From an uncultured Campylobacter sp. (GTDB taxonomy: Bacteria > Campylobacterota > Campylobacteria > Campylobacterales > Campylobacteraceae): DNA of 5,208 bases. The notes under the pieces are model-generated. The model ran no database searches. It was given only the letters and a program-made list of their open reading frames with translations, and was not told the DNA's origin. Made by a program: the position numbers and the translations under genes. The stretch covers positions 1 to 5,208 of the forward strand of contig NZ_CALHHX010000194.1 of the NCBI RefSeq assembly GCF_938030685.1, written 5' to 3'. Every line of letters begins with the position of its first letter. Positions within the stretch are counted from its first letter, which is position 1. Positions 1 to 5,208 of this stretch are shown piece after piece.

Positions 1-944
1 TTCCTGCGTAGCGGCAGCTTCAGATCGCTTTTTTGAAGCAGAAAATATTCGCTCCGCCCCTCAAAATTTAAGCGCGAAATTCCAAGATTTGCGACCTTGA
101 TCCGCCCTACATAATCCTTCGCCGCATCCGAAAACAGCGCGAGCTTCAGCGCGCCCATCGCGATCGTCAGATCCGCGCAAAATGCACCGCGCAAAATGCG
201 CCCGCTCTTATCGATACCGCTTGGGATATCGACTGCGATTTTTAGGGATTTCGCGCTATTTGCGAGAGATAAAATTTCGCAAATTTCAGCGCTTATCGGT
301 TTATTTAAACCGCTGCCGAAAATCCCGTCGATTATGCAGTCTGCGTTTGTAATCTCATCTTGCAGGACGCTCAGCTCGCCGCACTCGCCGCCTAGATTGC
401 TGCATTCGCCGTCGCGCCCCGCGATCTCAAATTTAGCGCTTGTAAATTTTAAGTCCTTAAATTTTGCACATAATTTATCGCCGCCGCCTGAAATGTCCGC
501 GTTGCTTAGCCTTTCACGTTCGCCCCACGGCTCGCTCGTGCCCTTTAAAGAGGAGCCGCCTACGCTTTCATGCACGCAAGCATTCTTGCTAGACGCGCCC
601 TCTACGTGCCCGCAATCGTCTTTTGTGCTTGCGATATCGATAAGCCTAACGCCCGCAGCCCGCGCCGCATCAGCTTGAAATTTACCTGCCGCGCTTCTGT
701 TTTGAAGCACGCAAAGCGCAGTGCAGCCAAAATCGCCGCTTAATTTTCGTAGCGCCGCCATCGCATCCGCGCCGTTATTTCCGCCGCCGCAGAGCGCCAA
801 AATGCGCGAGCCCTTTTTGAGCCGCTTTCTGATCTCGCACTCGATCCTGCCTGCGGCGTTTTCCATTAAAATTTGCTCGCTAAGTCCAAATTTCGCACTA
901 GCTCGCGCGTCGAGCTCCTCAGTGCTAAAGAAAATTTTTTTCAA
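1..944 (-). CDS. nnr: NAD(P)H-hydrate epimerase, probably the N-terminal half of bifunctional Nnr (3' end beyond window)
   Basis: The frame is open for 314 codons and leaves the window at the left edge. The YjeF_N epimerase domain interconverts the R and S forms of hydrated NADH/NADPH so that a partner dehydratase can repair them; the enzyme is cytosolic. Visible motifs are LMENAAG (26-32), the GGGNNGAD loop (53-60), DCIIDGIFGSG (202-212) and VDIPSGIDKSG (238-248). The start is TTG, overlapping the comM stop as TTGA. A perfect AAGGAG lies six bases upstream, and the N-terminus (MKKIF...ELD) fits the family. The first ATG, codon 27, would remove conserved sequence. Residues about 108-195 form an insertion absent from typical homologues. 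The visible end (DLKLPLRR, 307-314) resembles the linker before the ADP-dependent dehydratase domain in fused proteins, so a bifunctional enzyme is inferred. The epimerase call is firm; the fusion is not shown. Confidence 0.93.
   Translation of the reverse strand, partial: MKKIFFSTEELDARASAKFGLSEQILMENAAGRIECEIRKRLKKGSRILALCGGGNNGADAMAALRKLSGDFGCTALCVLQNRSAAGKFQADAARAAGVRLIDIASTKDDCGHVEGASSKNACVHESVGGSSLKGTSEPWGERERLSNADISGGGDKLCAKFKDLKFTSAKFEIAGRDGECSNLGGECGELSVLQDEITNADCIIDGIFGSGLNKPISAEICEILSLANSAKSLKIAVDIPSGIDKSGRILRGAFCADLTIAMGALKLALFSDAAKDYVGRIKVANLGISRLNFEGRSEYFLLQKSDLKLPLRR
360..623 (-). other. Low-conservation insertion within the Nnr epimerase domain
   Basis: Between the NNGAD loop and the DCIIDGIFGSG motif, this protein has about 140 residues; E. 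coli Nnr has about 55 as I recall it. The extra sequence (roughly residues 108-195) is rich in Gly, Ser, Lys, Glu and Cys. It includes two C-x-H triplets (C111-G-H113 and C123-V-H125), three KF dipeptides at five-residue spacing, and two GEC triplets (179-181, 186-188). The reading frame stays open through it and conserved sequence resumes in the same frame on the far side, so it is an in-frame insertion and not a frameshift. It probably forms a flexible surface loop. The boundaries are approximate. Confidence 0.7.
429..464 (-). repeat. Three AAATTT motifs at exact 15-nt spacing inside nnr
   Basis: AAATTT occurs at 429-434, 444-449 and 459-464, so the starts are exactly 15 nt apart. Read on the minus strand, each encodes Lys-Phe, giving KFKDL, KFTSA and KFEIA (residues 161-175). 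The other three residues of each unit differ. It is therefore either a degenerate five-codon tandem repeat or a chance alignment of a hexamer that is very common in this genome. Confidence 0.55.
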
Positions 945-2458
945 ATTTCGCTCCTTATGCGAAAGCTAAGAGCCTCCAAAATATGCGCTTTGGCGATGAT
1001 TTCGGCGCCTGCTAGATCGGCGATCGTGCGTGCGAGCTTTAGCGTCTTATTCACGCCGCGTTGCGAAAGATCGTAGCGGGTGATCGCCGTTTGCAAAACC
1101 TCTCGCGCAGCGCTTTCGCAGACGCAAAATTTTTCGGTATCCTCGTCGCGCAGCTTTGCGTTTAGCTCGCTCTGTCCGCGAGCCTTCTGCGCGCGAAAGG
1201 CTCGCAGCACTGCATCCGCCATCTCCTCGCTGCAAACGTCGCTTCTGTCGTCCGCGCCGGTCTCATCCATCGCGACGTATATGTCGATGCGATCGAGCAG
1301 CGGCGCGGAGATCGTGTTTTTATAACGCCTGATGTCGTTTAGCGAGCAGGTGCAGGTGAGGTTTTTGGAGAATAAATTTCCGCACGGGCAGGGATTTTGC
1401 GCCGCGACAAAGATAAATTTCGTTTGGTATTCGACTTTGGAATTTACGCGCGAAATTAAAATTCTATTATCCTCCAGCGGCTCGCGCAGGCTTTCTAAAA
1501 TTTGCTTGCCGAAGTGCGGCAGCTCGTCGAAAAACAGCTCGCCGCCGTTTGCGAGCGCGACCTCGCCGATCTTTGCGCCGCTACTACCGCCGCCGAAAAT
1601 CGAGCTGCGCGTGCTGGTGTGGTGCGGCGAGCGGAAGGGGCGCAGTGCGCTAAAATCGACGTCTTTGTTATTTAGCGACTCGTAGGCGCACGAGAGTAGC
1701 ACTTCGCCCAGGCTCTGCGGCGGCAGAATTCTGGCTATCCGCTTGGCGCACATGCTTTTGCCGCAGCCGGGACTGCCCTCAAAGAGGATGTTGTGCATGC
1801 CGCACGCAGCGATCAGGCTCGCGCGCTTGGCGCGTTTTTGCCCTTTGACGTCTTTAAAATCAAGCGAAAAATCGCGGTTGGGGACGTAAGCTTGCCCGCC
1901 AATCTCCACGACGTTTTTAAAAAGCGGATGGGTTTCTCGCATTAGCCTGCTTGCGGCGAACTCCTCGTCTAAAAAAAATCTGACCGCGTCGCTTAGGCTA
2001 CCCACGGCATAAACGTCGTAGTTTGGGATCGTGCAGGCCTTTAGAGCGATGCTTTGCGGCACTAAAATTTTAGCGCGCTTCACCTTCGTGCTTAAAAAAA
2101 GTAGGATCGAAAAGAGGCTCGCCGTGCTCTTTAAACTGCCGTCTAAACCGAGCTCGCCGAAGACAAAGAAATCGCCGTCTATGCGCTCTTTTTGCAGCGC
2201 GATGAGAAGCGCGATCGCAAGATCGAAGTGCGAGCCGTTTTTGGGCGTGTCGGAGGGGGAGAGATTTATGATGATTTTGGAGGCGGGAAATTTAAAATTT
2301 AAGCTCACAAGCGCCGCTTTTACGCGGCTTTCACTCTCTTTTATCGTAGTGCCCGCAAGGCCAACGATATTAAATCCCGGCAGCCCCCGCACGAATGTCG
2401 ATTCAACCTCTACGGGTATCAGAGCATCCGTGAAGGCAGCGCATTTTAGGGATTTCAT
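941..2458 (-). CDS. comM: ComM/YifB family Mg-chelatase-like AAA+ ATPase
   Basis: The product has 505 residues, the usual length for the family. The order is an N-terminal Lon-protease-like (ChlI) domain (about 20-140), an Mg-chelatase AAA+ module (about 190-395) and a C-terminal helical domain (about 405-500). Visible motifs are Walker A GSPGCGKS (228-235), RPFRSPHHTST (273-283), Walker B GELFFDELPHF (306-316), the NPCPCGN segment (355-361) with a second Cys pair C-T-C at 369-371 that could bind metal, LLDRIDIYV (387-395) with the likely arginine finger, and LARTIADL (475-482) with the sensor-2 arginine. In Vibrio cholerae, ComM is a hexameric helicase that promotes branch migration during natural transformation. 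The same role is plausible here but inferred. The ATG overlaps the def stop as ATGA and has only a weak upstream Shine-Dalgarno, so translational coupling to def is likely. The stop overlaps the nnr start. Confidence 0.95.
   Translation of the reverse strand: MKSLKCAAFTDALIPVEVESTFVRGLPGFNIVGLAGTTIKESESRVKAALVSLNFKFPASKIIINLSPSDTPKNGSHFDLAIALLIALQKERIDGDFFVFGELGLDGSLKSTASLFSILLFLSTKVKRAKILVPQSIALKACTIPNYDVYAVGSLSDAVRFFLDEEFAASRLMRETHPLFKNVVEIGGQAYVPNRDFSLDFKDVKGQKRAKRASLIAACGMHNILFEGSPGCGKSMCAKRIARILPPQSLGEVLLSCAYESLNNKDVDFSALRPFRSPHHTSTRSSIFGGGSSGAKIGEVALANGGELFFDELPHFGKQILESLREPLEDNRILISRVNSKVEYQTKFIFVAAQNPCPCGNLFSKNLTCTCSLNDIRRYKNTISAPLLDRIDIYVAMDETGADDRSDVCSEEMADAVLRAFRAQKARGQSELNAKLRDEDTEKFCVCESAAREVLQTAITRYDLSQRGVNKTLKLARTIADLAGAEIIAKAHILEALSFRIRSEI
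951..956 (-). promoter_or_regulatory. Shine-Dalgarno site fixing the TTG start of nnr
   Basis: A perfect AAGGAG on the minus strand lies within the last comM codons (Ile-Arg-Ser), six bases before the TTG at 944-942. It is the best ribosome binding site in the operon. It supports the non-ATG start and independent ribosome recruitment for nnr. Confidence 0.85.
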
Positions 2459-2973
2459 TTCGATTTTTCTTTTAGGCTTTTTTTGAATTCTTTATCAAAT
2501 TTTTTGCGTTTGTTGTATCCGATACGCTCGATAAAAAGATGCCCGTCGAGGTGGTCCATCTCGTGCTGGATACAGACGGCTAGCAGCTCGCTAGCGTCCA
2601 TTTGGCGGATATTTCCGGCGCGGTCTTGAAACTGCACCGTGATAAACTCGGCGCGCGTGACGTCCTCGTAAAAACCCGGCACCGACAGGCAGCCCTCCTG
2701 GAATACAACCTCGCCTTCCTTTTTTAGAATTTGCGGATTGATGATCTCGATGAGGTCTTTTTTGTCTTGGATTTTTTCCTCATTGGCTAAATTTATAATC
2801 AAAGCGCGCACAGGCCTGCCTACCTGGATGGCGGCAAGGCCTATGCCGTTTTTTGCGATCATCGTCTCATACATATCGTCTAAAAGCTCGCCCAGCGCCG
2901 CGTCGAATTTCACGACCTCGGTCGATCTTTGGTATAGCTTTTTATTCGGATAGGTAAGGACGTCCAGGATCAT
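2455..2973 (-). CDS. def: Peptide deformylase
   Basis: The enzyme removes the N-formyl group from the initiator methionine of nascent proteins at the ribosome, using a bound metal (usually Fe2+). At 172 residues it is close to the E. coli enzyme. All three family motifs are intact: GIGLAAIQ (43-50, with Gln50), EGCLS (93-97, with metal ligand Cys95) and QHEMDH (136-141, with ligands His137 and His141 and catalytic Glu138). The C-terminus is a Lys-rich tail (about 154-172). The ATG directly follows the clpP TAG stop with no gap. The only Shine-Dalgarno-like sequence, AAGAG at 2988-2984, is weak and ten bases away, so coupling to clpP translation is likely. The stop overlaps the comM start by four bases. 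The call is very secure. Confidence 0.98.
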   Translation of the reverse strand: MILDVLTYPNKKLYQRSTEVVKFDAALGELLDDMYETMIAKNGIGLAAIQVGRPVRALIINLANEEKIQDKKDLIEIINPQILKKEGEVVFQEGCLSVPGFYEDVTRAEFITVQFQDRAGNIRQMDASELLAVCIQHEMDHLDGHLFIERIGYNKRKKFDKEFKKSLKEKSK

Positions 2974-3558
2974 CTATTTAAAGCTCTTTTGAAGTACTTG
3001 ATCGATCAACCCGTATTGCACGGCATCCTCGGCGCTCATGAAAAAGTCGCGATCGGTGTCCTTTTCGACCTGCGCGAGATCTTTGCCGGAATTTTGCGAA
3101 AGGATGCCATTTAAAATTTCTTTCATTCGTAAAATTTCTTTGGCTTGGATCTCGATGTCGGTAGCCTGACCCTGCGCGCCGCCTAGGGGCTGGTGGATCA
3201 TTATGCGCGAGTTTGGAAGCGCGTAGCGCTTGCCTTTGGCGCCGCAGCTTAGCAAAAACGCTCCCATCGACGCCGCTTGACCGATACAGATCGTGCTAAC
3301 GTCGGGTTTGATGTAATTCATCGTGTCATAAATGCTAAATCCGCTCGTAACTACGCCGCCCGGGGAGTTGATGTATAGATAGATATCCTTATCCGGATCC
3401 TCCGCCTCCAAAAACAGAAGCTGTGCGACGATCGAGCTTGCCACTGCGTCGTCGATCTCGCCACTAAGCATTACGATACGATCTTTTAGCAGTCTCGAGT
3501 AGATGTCGTAGCTGCGCTCTCCGCGACTAGTTTGTTCGATAACGTAAGGAATCACCAT
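2974..3558 (-). CDS. clpP: ATP-dependent Clp protease proteolytic subunit ClpP
   Basis: ClpP forms the double-ring serine protease chamber that degrades substrates unfolded by ClpX or ClpA, which are not in this window. The 194-residue product has the full catalytic triad: Ser97 in GQAASMGAF, His122 in [10 protein letters not shown] and Asp171 in [11 protein letters not shown]. These numbers coincide with those of mature E. coli ClpP. YINSPGG (62-68) and GQATDIEI (130-137) are also conserved. The protein begins [20 protein letters not shown], which lines up with the mature E. coli N-terminus. There is therefore no room for the 14-residue propeptide removed in E. coli. The ATG directly follows the tig TAG stop, and an AAGGG ribosome binding site at 3570-3566 lies inside the end of tig, seven bases from the start. 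Confidence 0.98.
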   Translation of the reverse strand: MVIPYVIEQTSRGERSYDIYSRLLKDRIVMLSGEIDDAVASSIVAQLLFLEAEDPDKDIYLYINSPGGVVTSGFSIYDTMNYIKPDVSTICIGQAASMGAFLLSCGAKGKRYALPNSRIMIHQPLGGAQGQATDIEIQAKEILRMKEILNGILSQNSGKDLAQVEKDTDRDFFMSAEDAVQYGLIDQVLQKSFK

Positions 3559-4872
3559 CTATTCGCCCTTCTCTTCTTTTTTGCCCTGTTTGGAGAAAAT
3601 ATCGTTGAATAGCTTCTCCTCGATCAGCGCCATTTTGACGGCCGGCAGCATGCCGTTGTTGCGGTATCTATCTAGGTGCTCTTTCGGGTTTGCGCCGTAG
3701 GTATAGGCCTCCATATAGACAGCCTGAACGAGCTCCTGATCGCTTACGTCGATATTGCGCTTTTTGGCTAGCTCGTCGATTAAAAAGGTAAGTTTTACGC
3801 TGTTTTCGGCAGCCTTTCTAAACTCTTCTCGCTTTTTATCAAGGGCGTCTTTATTGTTTTTAAATTCCTCGATCTGCTCTTTTGAAAAGCCGCTCCAGGC
3901 GTTGTTAAACTGCAAATTTATCTCCTGCTCAACGATCGCTTTTGGAAGCGCGAAGTTAAATTTCTCGGCGAGCGCGTCGGCAAATTTAGGCTTTAGATCC
4001 TCATTTATTAGCTTTTGAAGCTTATCGTTTTTGATGCGCTCTTTGATGCGCGCTTCAAATTTCTCCTTGCTCGGCTCTTTCTCGCCCGGAAGCGCTTGCT
4101 TTAGCTCCTCCTCGCCGAGCTCTTTGGCAGGTTTTTTAGCTTGAATTTCGTGAAGCTTGACTTTAAAGATCGCGTCCTTGCCGGCTAAGCTTTTCGCGCC
4201 GTAATCTTGCGGAAATTTAACCGCTACGTCGCGCTCCTCGCCCACTCTAAGCCCGATCATACCGTCTTCAAAGCCCGGGATGAATTGATTTGAGCCGATC
4301 TGAAGGACGTAGTCCTGCGCCTTGCCGCCGTCGAATGGCTTGCCGTCTACGAAGCCTTCGAAGTCGAATTTCGCAAAATCGTCTTTGGCTAGAATTTTTT
4401 TGTTGGTTTTAGAAAGCGGCGCGATCATCTGCAAAAATTCCGCCACTTTCTCGTCGATCTCTTTTTGAGTAACGCGCGGACTGCTAAATTTAGGGATCAG
4501 CTCCTCGTATCCCTCGACGCTAACCTCGGGCCTGAAAGAAATTTCGATCTCCACGTCGATATCGCCTTCTTTTTCATCAAATTTAGAAAAGACCGGCTCG
4601 GATAAAATTTCATCTTGTTTTTTCTTTAAAATTTTAAGAGACTGATCAATCATATCTTTAAGAAGCTCCTGCTTTGCATCGCCCTCAAGCTGCTTGCCGT
4701 ATCGCTTCAAAACTACTGCGGTAGGCACTTTGCCCTGTCTAAATCCGTCGATTCTTAGCTGCTTGGAGGCCTTTTTGGCTAGCTCTTCTACTTTGGCTGC
4801 GATCTGCTTTGCTTCGATCTTGCTCGCAGCGACCGCATTCGCGGCGTCTTTCATTTTTGCTTTTACTTCCAT
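3559..4872 (-). CDS. tig: Trigger factor, ribosome-associated chaperone and peptidyl-prolyl isomerase
   Basis: Trigger factor docks at the ribosomal exit tunnel and shields nascent chains. The 437-residue product shows the three-part family layout. The N-terminal ribosome-binding domain (about 1-115) carries the signature GFRQGKVP (43-50), normally the loop contacting protein L23. The FKBP-type isomerase domain spans about 160-245, with FEGFVDGKPFDGGKA (171-185) and FIPGFEDGMIG (197-207). The C-terminal substrate-binding helical domain spans about 250-437 and is highly charged, ending in KKEEKGE. The start is ATG with AAAGGAA five bases upstream and an extended -10 promoter about 35 bases upstream. 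It is the first gene of the five-gene cluster, and its last codons carry the clpP ribosome binding site. The length is normal for the family and nothing is missing. Confidence 0.98.
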   Translation of the reverse strand: MEVKAKMKDAANAVAASKIEAKQIAAKVEELAKKASKQLRIDGFRQGKVPTAVVLKRYGKQLEGDAKQELLKDMIDQSLKILKKKQDEILSEPVFSKFDEKEGDIDVEIEISFRPEVSVEGYEELIPKFSSPRVTQKEIDEKVAEFLQMIAPLSKTNKKILAKDDFAKFDFEGFVDGKPFDGGKAQDYVLQIGSNQFIPGFEDGMIGLRVGEERDVAVKFPQDYGAKSLAGKDAIFKVKLHEIQAKKPAKELGEEELKQALPGEKEPSKEKFEARIKERIKNDKLQKLINEDLKPKFADALAEKFNFALPKAIVEQEINLQFNNAWSGFSKEQIEEFKNNKDALDKKREEFRKAAENSVKLTFLIDELAKKRNIDVSDQELVQAVYMEAYTYGANPKEHLDRYRNNGMLPAVKMALIEEKLFNDIFSKQGKKEEKGE

Positions 4873-4877
4873 AAAAT

Positions 4878-4882
4878 TCCTT
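4878..4882 (-). promoter_or_regulatory. Shine-Dalgarno site of tig
   Basis: AAGGA, within AAAGGAA on the minus strand, lies five bases before the tig ATG at 4872-4870. It selects this start over the in-frame ATG at codon 7. Confidence 0.8.
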
Positions 4883-4905
4883 TAGAAAATTTAAAAATAG
4901 CTCGT

Positions 4906-4914
4906 AATATATCA
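4906..4914 (-). promoter_or_regulatory. Probable sigma-70 extended -10 promoter of the tig-clpP-def-comM-nnr operon
   Basis: Read on the minus strand, TGATATATT contains an extended TG followed by TATATT, close to the Campylobacter sigma-70 -10 consensus. A T-rich run (TTTTTTG) lies just upstream, and there is no convincing -35 hexamer, which is normal for Campylobacter. Transcription would start near 4899 and leave a leader of about 26 bases before the tig ATG, too short for a riboswitch. The position is predicted from sequence only. Confidence 0.6.
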
Positions 4915-4953
4915 AAAAATTTCTTATTTAAAGTATAAATTCCTAAAATTTGC

Positions 4954-4970
4954 CGAGCCTAAGCGGCTCG
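4954..4970. terminator. GC-rich hairpin, possible terminator between the receptor gene and tig
   Basis: A perfect six-base-pair stem, CGAGCC (4954-4959) and GGCTCG (4965-4970), closes a five-base loop. In the plus direction GC-TTTT follows after two bases; in the minus direction GC-AAATTTT follows. The U-run is short either way. All genes here read on the minus strand, so the expected job is to end the receptor transcript before the tig promoter, but the orientation cannot be decided from the sequence. Confidence 0.45.
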
Positions 4971-4996
4971 CAGCTTTTAAATTTTAAAATTTTTAA

Positions 4997-5025
4997 GAGC
5001 CCGCCTTGAAATTTAAAGTGGGCTT
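4997..5025 (-). terminator. Imperfect hairpin just after the TonB receptor stop, possible terminator
   Basis: On the minus strand AGCCC (5024-5020) pairs with GGGCT (5002-4998). One mismatch separates this stem from a further short A/T-rich stem, around a loop containing AAATTT. It begins about five bases after the TAG stop of the receptor gene and is followed by CTTAAAAATTTT, which is a weak U-tract. Position supports a transcription terminator; the stem and tail are only moderate matches. Confidence 0.45.
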
Positions 5026-5029
5026 GAGG

Positions 5030-5208
5030 CTAAAATTTTACCGATACGTTAAACATAAATTGCCGTGCGTAGCCCATTTGAATAGGTATCACGCTCGTAG
5101 TCGTGCCGGTTGAGGATGAAGTGTAGTATTTTTTGTCGGTCAAATTTTTGACATTGAACGAAAAATTCGTATCATAGCCCGAAATTTTAGTATCGTAGCT
5201 CACGAAGG
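5030..5208 (-). CDS. C-terminal end of a TonB-dependent outer-membrane receptor (5' part beyond window)
   Basis: Only the last 58 codons and the TAG stop are visible; the gene enters from the right edge. The segment FSFNVKNLTDKKYYTSS (residues 15-31 of the fragment) matches the penultimate-strand signature N-L-x-D-K-x-Y of TonB-dependent receptors. The protein ends in alternating hydrophobic residues and a terminal Phe (QFMFNVSVKF), the usual barrel-closing strand recognised by the BAM assembly machinery. Such receptors import siderophores, heme or other scarce nutrients using TonB energy. The substrate cannot be told from this fragment. It is followed by two hairpins and then a separate promoter, so it is probably its own transcription unit. 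Confidence 0.85.
   Translation of the reverse strand, partial: FVSYDTKISGYDTNFSFNVKNLTDKKYYTSSSTGTTTSVIPIQMGYARQFMFNVSVKF

Noticed and set aside
360..623. Frameshift or pseudogene explanation for the divergent stretch in nnr
   Set aside because: The frame continues unbroken and conserved motifs occur in the same frame on both sides, so an in-frame insertion explains it better.
560..623. Zinc finger formed by the two C-x-H triplets in the Nnr insertion
   Set aside because: The spacing does not match a known zinc-finger pattern, and without alignment the conservation of these residues is unknown. It is kept only as part of the insertion finding.
196..678. Plus-strand open frame of 160 codons
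   Set aside because: It is antisense to nnr, which shows conserved motifs across the same bases. The predicted protein is Ser/Pro/Leu-rich with no recognisable domain.
721..1076. Two overlapping plus-strand open frames at the nnr/comM junction
   Set aside because: Both are antisense to conserved coding sequence and have the Ser/Ala-rich composition expected of shadows.
1047..1685. Small open frames on both strands inside comM
   Set aside because: ComM is intact with all AAA+ motifs here; the alternative frames show no family resemblance.
2031..2486. Plus-strand open frame of 151 codons
   Set aside because: It lies opposite the ComM N-terminal domain and the def end. No ribosome binding site or domain was seen.
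4873..5029. Riboswitch, small RNA or tRNA in the 157-bp gap
   Set aside because: The tig leader is predicted to be only about 26 bases, and no tRNA-like fold or known riboswitch core was visible. The hairpins fit terminators better.
1..5208. CRISPR array, insertion sequence, prophage or defence system
   Set aside because: No direct repeats with spacers, terminal inverted repeats, transposase, integrase or nuclease motifs were seen. All readable frames are housekeeping genes plus one receptor fragment.

Overview
The window is compact, ordinary chromosomal DNA, most likely from a Campylobacter of the higher-GC oral or gut group (C. gracilis, rectus, showae, curvus and concisus are candidates). 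The evidence is the protein sequences, the gene order, a moderately GC-rich composition, and a striking excess of the palindrome AAATTT (about 38 copies by hand count in 5.2 kb). The species call is an inference.

All genes lie on the minus strand. In transcription order (right to left) they are: the 3' end of a TonB-dependent outer-membrane receptor gene (5208-5030); a 157-bp gap with two hairpins and a promoter; then five tightly packed genes. These are tig (trigger factor, 4872-3559), clpP (3558-2974), def (peptide deformylase, 2973-2455), comM/yifB (Mg-chelatase-like AAA+ ATPase, 2458-941) and nnr (NAD(P)H-hydrate epimerase, 944 to beyond position 1). No intergenic base separates the five. 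Two junctions are TAG directly followed by ATG, one is an ATGA overlap and one a TTGA overlap, so a single operon driven from a promoter near 4910 is very likely.

Functionally, the first three genes act on new or misfolded proteins. Trigger factor binds nascent chains at the ribosome exit, deformylase removes the formyl group there, and ClpP degrades substrates delivered by Clp ATPases. ComM is linked in other bacteria to DNA branch migration during natural transformation. Nnr repairs damaged NAD(P)H hydrates. The last gene starts at TTG and runs off the left edge; its visible end looks like the linker to the ADP-dependent dehydratase domain with which this epimerase is often fused.

I found no undescribed system, mobile element, CRISPR array or RNA gene. 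The most unusual item is an insertion of about 85 residues, rich in Gly, Ser and Cys, inside the epimerase domain, containing a 15-nt periodic array of AAATTT. Open frames on the plus strand are antisense shadows of the real genes.
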